From Clostridium amylolyticum (lineage in GTDB: Bacteria; Bacillota; Clostridia; Clostridiales; Clostridiaceae): DNA of 64,000 nt. The notes beneath the pieces were generated by a model. It did not search any database and was not told where the DNA came from. It saw only the letters and a list, made by a program, of their open reading frames with translations. Shown one piece after another: positions 41,467 to 49,123 of the stretch. The stretch's first letter is position 1, and each line of letters starts with the position of its first letter. The stretch spans positions 434,001 to 498,000 of the forward strand of contig NZ_FQZO01000003.1 in the NCBI RefSeq assembly GCF_900142075.1, read 5' to 3'. Both the position numbers and the translations under genes were made by a program.

Positions 41467-42741
41467 ATGAAAAAATCACTTAGTATTATCATTGCAACAG
41501 CATTGGCAATGTCAACCTTAATAGGCTGTTCTTCTGGAGGATCAAAATCATCTGATGAGGGTAAAAAAGCCAATAAAGAGAAAACAGTTATTACCATGAT
41601 TCAAAACAAAGTAGAGATACAAGAACAATTAGAGGAAGCAGCTAAAGAGTATAATAAATCTCAAAGTGAAGTTGAAGTAAAGATTTTAGGCGCTGCTGGA
41701 GACGATTTAATGAAGGTACTACAGTCTCAATTTGCATCCACTCCTGAAAAAGCTCCTACTATTTTTACAGTAGGAAGTGGTAGTGAGTTCGAAAAGTTTT
41801 TTAATTATATGATACCCTTAGATTCAGCTAAAGCTTCTAAAAAAATAGTAAAAGGTCAAGCTGATGATGCCATGAAAGATGGCAAGCTCTATGGATTACC
41901 AGTGGCTATTGAAGGTTTTGGATTAATATACAATAAAGAGATATTTAAAGAAGCTGGAGTAAAGGCTGAAGACATTAAATCCATAGATGATTTAGTTAAG
42001 GCTAGTGAAAAGCTGGAAAAGGTTAAAGGAGTTCAGCATGCTATAGGTTTTGGTAAAGAAACTTATTTTAAATTTATGCACCCATTTAACTGGCCATTTG
42101 CCTTGATGAAGGATTATAAAGGAAGTATTGAAAAAGTTAAAAAAGGAGAGCTTAAACTAAAAGACATACCTGAAGTTAAACAATATGCACAGGATTTAGA
42201 TAAATTGAAATCACACACAAACCTTGCTAAGGACACTTATGATGATCAAGTAGCTGGATTTGCACAAGGAAAATTTGCAATAATTCATCAAGGAAACTGG
42301 GCTCAAGGTATTATAGATGATTATAAGGTTAAATTTGAATATGGTATGATGCCAATGCCTTTCAATGGTAATGAAGGTATAGCTGTAGGTAATACAAACT
42401 ATTTCCGTGTTAATAAACATGCCACTAAGGAACAACAAGATGCTTCTATTAATTTCTTGGATTGGCTGCTTACCGAAAAAGCAGGACAAACTTATGTTAC
42501 AGAAAAGTTTAAGTTAATACCAGCTTATGAAGGCTTTAACACAGATAAGTTGAACCCACTAGCTCAAGAGGTATCAAAGTATTCACAAGAAGGTAAGACA
42601 GTACCTTGGACCTTTAACCTATTCCCAGCAGGCATAGATAAAGACTGTTCAAGCCAAATGGAAAAATATTATGCAGGTCAGATAAATAGTGATCAGCTTT
42701 TAGATGAAATAAATAAAATTTGGGTTAATGCTTCAAAATAA
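41467..42741 (+). CDS. ABC sugar-binding lipoprotein, CUT1
   Basis: 424-residue extracellular binding protein anchored as a lipoprotein: signal peptide with lipobox LIGC (Cys21) followed by a Ser/Lys-rich linker. SBP_bac_1 features include TIFTVGSGSEFEKFF, DGKLYGLPVAIEGFGLIYNKEIFKEAG and QGNWAQGIIDDYK. The gene is preceded by GGGGGAGG and followed by a hairpin before the permeases. It probably binds an alpha-glucosyl disaccharide processed by the GH65 phosphorylase. Confidence 0.92.
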   Translation: MKKSLSIIIATALAMSTLIGCSSGGSKSSDEGKKANKEKTVITMIQNKVEIQEQLEEAAKEYNKSQSEVEVKILGAAGDDLMKVLQSQFASTPEKAPTIFTVGSGSEFEKFFNYMIPLDSAKASKKIVKGQADDAMKDGKLYGLPVAIEGFGLIYNKEIFKEAGVKAEDIKSIDDLVKASEKLEKVKGVQHAIGFGKETYFKFMHPFNWPFALMKDYKGSIEKVKKGELKLKDIPEVKQYAQDLDKLKSHTNLAKDTYDDQVAGFAQGKFAIIHQGNWAQGIIDDYKVKFEYGMMPMPFNGNEGIAVGNTNYFRVNKHATKEQQDASINFLDWLLTEKAGQTYVTEKFKLIPAYEGFNTDKLNPLAQEVSKYSQEGKTVPWTFNLFPAGIDKDCSSQMEKYYAGQINSDQLLDEINKIWVNASK

Positions 42742-42756
42742 TGTAGTTTACTCATT

Positions 42757-42786
42757 AAAAGCCTCTTATATATTTTAGAGGCTTTT
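42757..42786 (+). terminator. Hairpin between binding protein and permease
   Basis: AAAAGCCTCT pairs exactly with AGAGGCTTTT, followed by AATATT. It is probably a partial terminator giving more binding-protein mRNA than permease mRNA. Confidence 0.7.
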
Positions 42787-42809
42787 AATATTATAAGGAG
42801 TGTGGAGAA

Positions 42810-43688
42810 ATGAAGAGGAATATTAAGAGCAAAATAACAACTAGCTTATTTGTTATTCCTTCACTATTTATATTTATCAATGTGGTTGTTATTCCTTTCA
42901 TAATGGGAATTATTTATTCATTTACGGATTGGAATGGATTTGCTTTTAAAGGATCTTCCTTTGTGGCATTAAGTAACTATATAGAGGTGTTTAAAGATGA
43001 AAAGTTTGTTAGCTCTTTTTGGCTAACAGCTAAATATACCATTGTTATGGTTATCACTGTTAATGTAGTGGGATTAGCGCTAGCGCTTTTGGTAACTTCA
43101 AAGCTAAAGAGTAAAAACTTATTAAGAACGGTGTATTTTTTACCCAATTTAATCGGTGGGCTAATTTTGGGCTTTATATGGAAGTTTGTTTTTACTAAGT
43201 TCTTTGAACAGCTAGGACAAATGCTTAATAAGTCGGAGGTTTTCTTTAATTGGTTAGATAATCCTACTATGGCTTTTTGGGCTCTAGTTATAGTAGGAAC
43301 TTGGCAGATGGCGGGATATGTCATGGTAATTTATATAGCCTCTATAGAAAGTATATCCGATGAGGTGATAGAAGCAGCAGAAATCGATGGTGCTAATGGC
43401 TTTAATAAGTTTAAATCCATTACCCTTCCATTGATTGGACCTGCTTTTACCATTAGTTTATTTATTACCTTATCTAATTCCTTTAAACAATACGATACTA
43501 ACTTATCCTTAACCAATGGAGGGCCTTATGGAAGTACGGAGTTAATTACTATGAATATATTTTCCACAGCCTTTAGTTATAATAAGTTTGCCATTGCACA
43601 GGCAAAAGCCATTATATTTTTCTTGGTGATTATGGTTATTACTGTGATTCAAGTTTATAGTACTAAGAAAAGAGAGGTGGAGATGTGA
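42810..43688 (+). CDS. ABC sugar permease, CUT1 MalF-type
   Basis: 292 residues, six predicted membrane segments. The EAA loop is VIEAAEIDGANGFNKFKSITLPLIGPA (near residue 187). The opening KITTSLFVIPSLFIFINVVVIPFIMGI matches the MalF family first segment. ATG at 42810 follows AAGGAGTGTGGAG. It overlaps the next permease by four bases. No ATPase gene is in the operon, so a shared MsmK-like ATPase is implied. Confidence 0.9.
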   Translation: MKRNIKSKITTSLFVIPSLFIFINVVVIPFIMGIIYSFTDWNGFAFKGSSFVALSNYIEVFKDEKFVSSFWLTAKYTIVMVITVNVVGLALALLVTSKLKSKNLLRTVYFLPNLIGGLILGFIWKFVFTKFFEQLGQMLNKSEVFFNWLDNPTMAFWALVIVGTWQMAGYVMVIYIASIESISDEVIEAAEIDGANGFNKFKSITLPLIGPAFTISLFITLSNSFKQYDTNLSLTNGGPYGSTELITMNIFSTAFSYNKFAIAQAKAIIFFLVIMVITVIQVYSTKKREVEM

Positions 43689-44533
43689 TGAAAGCTAAGT
43701 TTAAGCCCTCTAAGATATTAGGATTAATAGGATGGATTGCTGCCATTATAACTTTGTTTCCTATGTACATCATGGTAGTGAACTCCTTTAAAGGAAGAGC
43801 AGAAATATTTACAGATACCATGGGACTACCTAAGTCCTTATATTTCTCATATTACCTAAAAGCCATGGAGAAAATGAACTTTACTAAAGCCTTGTTTAAT
43901 TCTTTAATTATCACAGTGAGCAGCATAGTTTTAATTATAATATTTTCTTCTATGACAGCTTGGGTATTAGTAAGAAATAAATCAAAACTTTCTGACGGTA
44001 TATTTTATTTGTTTGTAGCCACAATGCTCGTACCTTTTCAATCTCTTATGATTCCTTTAATGCAATACATGAGTGGGTGGGAAATAAAAGCAATTAATTT
44101 TTCCATGATTGACACTTATTACGGGCTTATTTTCATGTATATAGGTTTTGGAATGAGCTTATCCGTATTTCTATATCATGGATTCATAAAAGGGGTACCC
44201 CGTTCCTTAGAAGAAGCAGCCATGATAGATGGATGTAATAAGTTTCAAGTGTTTTGGAGAATAGTATTTCCTACTTTAAAACCCATTACAGTAACTGTAG
44301 CTATCTTAAATGTAATATGGATATGGAATGACTATTTATTGCCTTCTTTAGTATTAAGAAGCCCAGATTTAAGAACCATTCCGCTCTCCACCTTCTACTT
44401 CTTTGGAGAGTTTACAATACAATGGAACCTAGCTATGGCAGGTCTTGTGCTTACCATTATACCTATAATAATTTTCTATTTATTTTCACAAAGGTATATT
44501 ATCAAAGGTGTTATGGCTGGAGCAATTAAATAA
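43685..44533 (+). CDS. ABC sugar permease, CUT1 MalG-type
   Basis: 282 residues, six predicted segments. The EAA loop is SLEEAAMIDGCNKFQVFWRIVFPTLKP (near residue 176), and the C-terminus IIKGVMAGAIK is the family's. The GTG at 43685 and the ATG at 43688 both lie near GAGGTGG; I keep the first, but the second is as likely. Partner of the preceding gene. Confidence 0.9.
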   Translation: MMKAKFKPSKILGLIGWIAAIITLFPMYIMVVNSFKGRAEIFTDTMGLPKSLYFSYYLKAMEKMNFTKALFNSLIITVSSIVLIIIFSSMTAWVLVRNKSKLSDGIFYLFVATMLVPFQSLMIPLMQYMSGWEIKAINFSMIDTYYGLIFMYIGFGMSLSVFLYHGFIKGVPRSLEEAAMIDGCNKFQVFWRIVFPTLKPITVTVAILNVIWIWNDYLLPSLVLRSPDLRTIPLSTFYFFGEFTIQWNLAMAGLVLTIIPIIIFYLFSQRYIIKGVMAGAIK

Positions 44534-44564
44534 GAAGATTAAATAGAAAGTAGGCATAAACATC

Positions 44565-46838
44565 ATGAATAATCAATGGATAATAAGTGATAATAGTTTA
44601 GATATAGATAGCCTTTTGAAGAATGAAAGTATCTTTAATGTTTCCAATGGCTATATAGGCATTAGAGGAAATTTTGAGGAAAAGTATCCTAAAAACTTTC
44701 CTACCATAAGAGGAAGTTATATAAATGCCTTTTATGAAGTAGAAGCTATACCCTATGGTGAAAAAGCTTATGCCTTCCCTGACACTATGCAAAAGATAGT
44801 TAATATAGGGGATGCTCAAAATATAGATATAATAATTGATGGAGAAAAGTTTTCTCTTTTTCAGGGGACGGTTAATGAATTTAAAAGATATTTAGATATG
44901 AAACATGGATATTACAAAAGAGAAATATGGTGGACCTCTCCTAAAGGAAAAGAAATGAAAATAAATATAACCAGAATTGCTTCTCTTAGCAATCTAGAAC
45001 TTTTTACTATACATTATGAAGTGGAAAAAATTAATTTTAATGGAGAGGTAGTTATTGAGTCTTCCATCAATGGAGATGTTAAAAATTATACCGATGAAAA
45101 TGATCCTAGATTGGCCGCTAGCGGTGCAAATATATTAAATGTAAATTCTATTACCTTTGAAAACTCTGTTGTGCAGCTCACATCCCAAACAAAAAACTCA
45201 AAAGAAATGGTGGCCATTACAGTAAAGCATCATTGTAATGTAGATTATGATTTAACTATTAACAAAGATGGTACATCCATAACCGGTGTTTATAGGCTGG
45301 AGTCTGGGGAAAGTGTTATAGAATTTACTAAATATGTGGTGTATACAGATTCAAGAAGATTTAAAGATGTAAATAGCAGCGGGAAGGAAATAGTAGATAA
45401 CCTAAGTAAGAAGTCTTTTAATGAATTGCTTAAGGAACAATATGATTATCTTAAGGAGTTTTGGACTACAGCAGATATTAAAATTCAAGGGGATGAAAAC
45501 CTTCAACAAGGATTAAGATACAATCTGTTTCAATTGCTTCAGGCTGTGGGTAAAGATTCAGTAAGCAACATCACTGCCAAGGGGTTAAGCGGAGAAGGGT
45601 ATGAAGGACATTATTTTTGGGATACAGAAATATATATACTCCCATTTTTTACTCTATGCCAGCCTAAATTAGCAAGGCATTTATTAGAGTACCGCTATAA
45701 GATATTAGATGTGGCAAGACAAAGAGCAAAAGAATTAGGACATAAAAAAGGATCTGCATTTTCTTGGAGAACCATAACCGGGGAGGAGTGTTCTTCATAT
45801 TTTCCAGCAGGTACTGCACAGTATCATATTAATGCGGATATAGCCTATGCCTATATTCAGTACTATCTAGTTACAGAAGATATGCGCTTTATAAAGGATT
45901 TTGGGGCAGAGGTAATCTTTGAAACAGCTAGAATATGGTTAGAAATAGGTCACTTTCATCATGGCTTGTTTAAGATAGATGCAGTAACGGGGCCTGATGA
46001 ATACACTGCTATAGTAAATAACAACTACTATACCAATGTTATGGCAAAATATAATCTTAAATGGGCAGTGAAAATTTATGACTTATTGAAAAATACAGAC
46101 AAAGAAACCTTGCATAGCTTATGCAAAAAAATAAACCTTGAAAAGGAAGAGATAGATTTATTCCATAAGGCATATATAAATATGTATTTGCCTTATGATG
46201 AAGATCATAAAATAGATGCTCAGGACGATAGTTTTTTATCTAAAGAGCTTTGGGATTTTAAAAATACTCCTAAGGAAAAATATCCTTTATTATTAAATTA
46301 TCATCCCCTAACTATTTACAGATATCAAGTGTTAAAACAAGCAGATACGGTACTTGCTCATCTTTTAGTAGAGGATGAATCAGACTTTGACACCATAAAA
46401 AACTCCTACGATTATTATGAAAAAATAACCACCCATGACTCCTCATTATCCTGTGCTGTATATAGCATTATGGCATCTAAGATAGGATATACTCATAAAG
46501 CTTTTAACTATTTTATAGAAACGGCAAGGCTAGATTTAGATGATACCCATGGAAACACCAAGCACGGAATCCACACTGCCAATATGGGTGGCACTTGGAT
46601 GGCCATAGTATACGGCTTTGGAGGAGTTAGGATAAAAGAGGATTATGTATGTTTAAATCCAAGGCTTCCTGAAAAATGGGAAGAGCTTAAATTTGAGTTT
46701 TTATACAAAGGTGCAATTATTCAAGTAGACATGAGAAAAAATAAAACCATAATAGAGGTAAAAACCAATTATCCTATTCAGCTTAAGATTAAAGATACTA
46801 TATATAAGTTTTCTGACAATGAAACTGTAGAGGTGTAA
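44565..46838 (+). CDS. GH65 disaccharide phosphorylase
   Basis: 757-residue cytoplasmic phosphorylase, usual length. N-terminal beta-sandwich with FNVSNGYIGIRGNFEEKYP; (alpha/alpha)6 catalytic barrel with the general acid Glu479 in AVTGPDEYTAIVNNNYYTNVMA; phosphate-site region THDSSLSCAVYSIMASKIG and HGIHTANMGGTW. GH65 members cleave maltose, trehalose, kojibiose or nigerose with inversion, giving beta-glucose 1-phosphate. The exact disaccharide cannot be read from motifs alone. No beta-phosphoglucomutase gene follows, which would usually use the product. Confidence 0.93.
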   Translation: MNNQWIISDNSLDIDSLLKNESIFNVSNGYIGIRGNFEEKYPKNFPTIRGSYINAFYEVEAIPYGEKAYAFPDTMQKIVNIGDAQNIDIIIDGEKFSLFQGTVNEFKRYLDMKHGYYKREIWWTSPKGKEMKINITRIASLSNLELFTIHYEVEKINFNGEVVIESSINGDVKNYTDENDPRLAASGANILNVNSITFENSVVQLTSQTKNSKEMVAITVKHHCNVDYDLTINKDGTSITGVYRLESGESVIEFTKYVVYTDSRRFKDVNSSGKEIVDNLSKKSFNELLKEQYDYLKEFWTTADIKIQGDENLQQGLRYNLFQLLQAVGKDSVSNITAKGLSGEGYEGHYFWDTEIYILPFFTLCQPKLARHLLEYRYKILDVARQRAKELGHKKGSAFSWRTITGEECSSYFPAGTAQYHINADIAYAYIQYYLVTEDMRFIKDFGAEVIFETARIWLEIGHFHHGLFKIDAVTGPDEYTAIVNNNYYTNVMAKYNLKWAVKIYDLLKNTDKETLHSLCKKINLEKEEIDLFHKAYINMYLPYDEDHKIDAQDDSFLSKELWDFKNTPKEKYPLLLNYHPLTIYRYQVLKQADTVLAHLLVEDESDFDTIKNSYDYYEKITTHDSSLSCAVYSIMASKIGYTHKAFNYFIETARLDLDDTHGNTKHGIHTANMGGTWMAIVYGFGGVRIKEDYVCLNPRLPEKWEELKFEFLYKGAIIQVDMRKNKTIIEVKTNYPIQLKIKDTIYKFSDNETVEV

Positions 46839-46842
46839 AAAA

Positions 46843-46970
46843 GGGTGGGGGAGACTAGTGAAACTTCTTCTCCACCCCTAAAGCTTACAATAAAAGAAAG
46901 ATGTAGCTTTAGGGGTTACGAAGAAGTAAGCGACTGCGCCAAATCAAAGATTTGGAGCATCTGCTTAAGA
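46843..46970. terminator. Overlapping terminator hairpins between GH65 and DUF4003 genes
   Basis: Three stems occur in this 128-base segment. GGGTGG..GAGA (46843-46854) pairs with TCTCCACCC near 46869. CCCCTAAAGCT (46875-46885) pairs exactly with 46905-46915, sharing the C-run with the first stem, so the two are exclusive. A third, imperfect palindrome (46926-46970) has CCAAATC-AAA-GATTTGG at its centre and reaches the end of the DUF4003 gene. Confidence 0.55.
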
Positions 46971-47957
46971 TGAAGATGAAGCGGCGGCGGAACTAGCGGC
47001 TATGGTTGCAGCTACGGCTGCTTGTTGCTGAGCGATTATTATAGCGTTTATACTGTTACTTAAAGTAACTTCTAATACTCCTTTTTTAAGACCCTCTACA
47101 TAGAAGTCCGCAACTAAGGTTGAAGCTAGCATTACTCTCATGGATTTATCAATACTCCAAGAACCATATCCAGACTTATCATATAGATAGTCATAAACTT
47201 CCTTTATTTCCTTAACTAATTTATCTACATCTGGGGTAATAAGAGATAGAACCCCTAAAGTGGCTAGGCCACTATATCGTGGTTTCATTTTTTTGTTTGT
47301 TAGCTCATGATATATTTTAGTAGCTCTATTACATTTTTCTTCAGTACTTTCTTCACCTATGGCTAGTATATGTGATAAAGTTTGAAGATCATTTCCTTTA
47401 TAGAAACCCATCTTATTTAATGTGGTGTAACAATTTTCTATTTGTTCAGAGGCTTGAGATACATCTAAATCTGTAGTAGCTAATACTGCTGCAAATACAT
47501 AATCATCAGTAGAAGTAAGCCAAAAATGATTCCTTTTCATGCTCTCATAGAAATCTTGCATACGGTTAAGAGCATCACTCCATTTGTCTTTAGGAACTTC
47601 CTTAACTATGGTATAAGCAGCTAAGGGTAAGTAGGTACTTCTTTTAAAGCCCATATTCTTCATTTTTTCATAAAGATCTATGGTGTTTTGGAAGAAATCC
47701 TTATAATCCTCTTCCAAATATAAAAGAGTACATAGAGTAAATTGGTTAATACCTCTGAAATAAGAGGTCCAACTAGTATTGGTCTTAATATATTTTTTTA
47801 TATCCTCCAGTGCAAATACGTCTACGGATCTTTTTTTGGTGGCATGAACGGAGGCAGAAAAGTGCTTTATTAGGGTATGCTCCCACTTGAAATTCTTTTT
47901 TAGTTTATAAAAGTTTTCTATCATTAGATCTACTTTTTCTTTCAATAATATATCCAT
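46965..47957 (-). CDS. DUF4003 family protein
   Basis: 330 residues, all-helical, cytoplasmic, DUF4003 type. Characteristic pieces: KHFSASVHATKKRSVDVFALEDIKKYIK, FRGINQFTLCTLLYLEEDY, TSTDDYVFAAVLA and YSGLATLGVLSLI. Function unknown; the family occurs mainly in Bacilli and Clostridia. The C-terminal 25 residues are low-complexity Ala/Ser (AAVAATIAASSAAASSSS), usual in the family. It is transcribed toward the GH65 gene. Confidence 0.85.
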   Translation of the reverse strand: MDILLKEKVDLMIENFYKLKKNFKWEHTLIKHFSASVHATKKRSVDVFALEDIKKYIKTNTSWTSYFRGINQFTLCTLLYLEEDYKDFFQNTIDLYEKMKNMGFKRSTYLPLAAYTIVKEVPKDKWSDALNRMQDFYESMKRNHFWLTSTDDYVFAAVLATTDLDVSQASEQIENCYTTLNKMGFYKGNDLQTLSHILAIGEESTEEKCNRATKIYHELTNKKMKPRYSGLATLGVLSLITPDVDKLVKEIKEVYDYLYDKSGYGSWSIDKSMRVMLASTLVADFYVEGLKKGVLEVTLSNSINAIIIAQQQAAVAATIAASSAAASSSS

Positions 47958-48053
47958 ACTACCCCTCGCTTTTTAGCTATATTAAGCGGTATAAAATACT
48001 GCTTAATATAATTGTACTACTTATAAAATTTTAAGTAAATAAGTATCAAGTGA

Positions 48054-48192
48054 TTCTTAGCTTCAGATGGGGTTTGCCTAAAAGGAGTACTTACCCTATC
48101 TGAAGCTAAGAAGAACTTATCCAGGAGCTTAGCGCTGATTATTCCGCCACTTGAAGAAGTGGGGGTATTAGAAGCGGTTAGCTATGGGATAA
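48054..48192. ncRNA. Strongly structured non-coding segment
   Basis: Between the DUF4003 gene and a small gene is a segment with no frame. TTCTTAGCTTCAGAT (48054-48068) is a perfect 15-bp partner of 48098-48112. Next, TTATCC (48117-48122) closes on GGATAA (48187-48192), enclosing the hairpin CCACTT-GAAG-AAGTGG (48147-48162) and further complementary patches (AGCTTAGCGCT with AGCGGTTAGCT). It is unusually GC-rich. It could be a structured RNA or a repeat element; orientation is not determined. Confidence 0.45.
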
Positions 48193-48202
48193 CTGCATAA
48201 AT

Positions 48203-48239
48203 AAAGCACCTTGCTTTATTAAAACAGCAAGATGCTTTT
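48203..48239 (-). terminator. Terminator of the small coiled-coil gene
   Basis: AAGCACCTTGCT and AGCAAGATGCTT form a stem, with a T-run on the minus strand. It lies 10 bases after the stop of the small gene at 48250. Confidence 0.65.
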
Positions 48240-48249
48240 GGAATTATTG

Positions 48250-48426
48250 TTAGTCTTGATATTGTGATAATTGATCACAAGCAGTATTTAATGAATTAAT
48301 AGCCTGTTGAATCTTAGCCTTATTATCTGGCTTTTCTGCTAAATTAACAGCTTGCTGAAGTGAATTAACAGCTGTCTTCACAGTGTTCATACTTTGGTCG
48401 ATATGTTGTTTTGCTTTTCCTGGCAT
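48250..48426 (-). CDS. Small helical protein of unknown function
   Basis: 58 residues from the ATG at 48426 (MPGKAKQHIDQSMNTVKT), with GGAGG before it on its strand. Two amphipathic helices are predicted with regular Ala/Leu/Gln spacing; the pattern recalls small spore- or DUF1657-like proteins, but I do not recognise a definite family. It has its own terminator, so it is likely expressed. Confidence 0.6.
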   Translation of the reverse strand: MPGKAKQHIDQSMNTVKTAVNSLQQAVNLAEKPDNKAKIQQAINSLNTACDQLSQYQD

Positions 48427-48492
48427 ATATAAAACCTCCCTATTAAAATACTTCAATAGTAGTATGGTCTTAGATTTTAAAAATATACATGA

Positions 48493-48503
48493 GGTGCCAG
48501 GCA
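48493..48503. repeat. GTGCCAGGCA dispersed palindrome, partial copy
   Basis: GGTGCCAGGCA, four bases beyond the stop codon of the marR gene, another gene-end location. Confidence 0.5.
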
Positions 48504-48507
48504 GGAC

Positions 48508-48948
48508 TTACTCTATTTTCATAAGTATATTTATTATTTCTTCCACATTATATTTTAATGATTCTAAATCATTAGGATTTAAAGTGGATATTTTATTTGA
48601 TAGAATTCTTTTCATCCTATCCTCTTGTTCTCTTACAAACTCATGGGCTTTATTTGTGAGTTCTACTCTTACTATCCTTCTGTCCTTTGTATCATTATAT
48701 CTATGAACCATTCCATCAGAAATAAGTTTATCAATAATAGGAGTCATGTTGGGCCTAGAAATGGTAAGGCTATTACAAATATCTGACACGGAAGATGTTC
48801 CCTTTTTTTTTAGATAAAATATAACTTTGAAGTGGGAAGATGGCATAGAAAGATTTTTCATAGTTTCATCTGGATTAATAACTTTTTTATGTAATAGTAA
48901 TAATAGATTATATAAGTCATCTGAAAGTTTATTAAGGTTAGTTTCCAT
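48508..48948 (-). CDS. MarR-family transcriptional regulator
   Basis: 146 residues with a winged helix: LPSSHFKVIFYLKKKGTSSVSDICNSLTISRPNMTPIIDKLISDGMVHRYNDTKDRRIVRVELTNKA, the D-x-R-D-x-R wing being typical of MarR. The ATG at 48948 (METNLNKLS) is preceded by AAAGGTGTG; longer upstream frames overlap the promoter. Divergent from the exporter genes it likely represses. Confidence 0.9.
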   Translation of the reverse strand: METNLNKLSDDLYNLLLLLHKKVINPDETMKNLSMPSSHFKVIFYLKKKGTSSVSDICNSLTISRPNMTPIIDKLISDGMVHRYNDTKDRRIVRVELTNKAHEFVREQEDRMKRILSNKISTLNPNDLESLKYNVEEIINILMKIE

Positions 48949-49013
48949 GATTTTCACACCTTTTTCTATAAATATCTTAATATATATAAGGCTATTATAC
49001 CATAAAAAAGTTA

Positions 49014-49051
49014 TTGACATATAAAAATAATTAAAATATAATAGTTATTAT
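49014..49051 (+). promoter_or_regulatory. Consensus promoter with overlapping MarR-type dyad
   Basis: TTGACA (49014-49019), a 17-base spacer and TATAAT (49037-49042) are a perfect promoter for the exporter genes. ATAATA-GT-TATTAT (49038-49051) overlaps the -10 box and is a candidate MarR operator. Confidence 0.65.
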
Positions 49052-49123
49052 TTCATAATTATATAAAAGGTAATACTATGAATAATATCAAGTGATTCTA
49101 ATAAAATGGGGAGATGTTATTAA

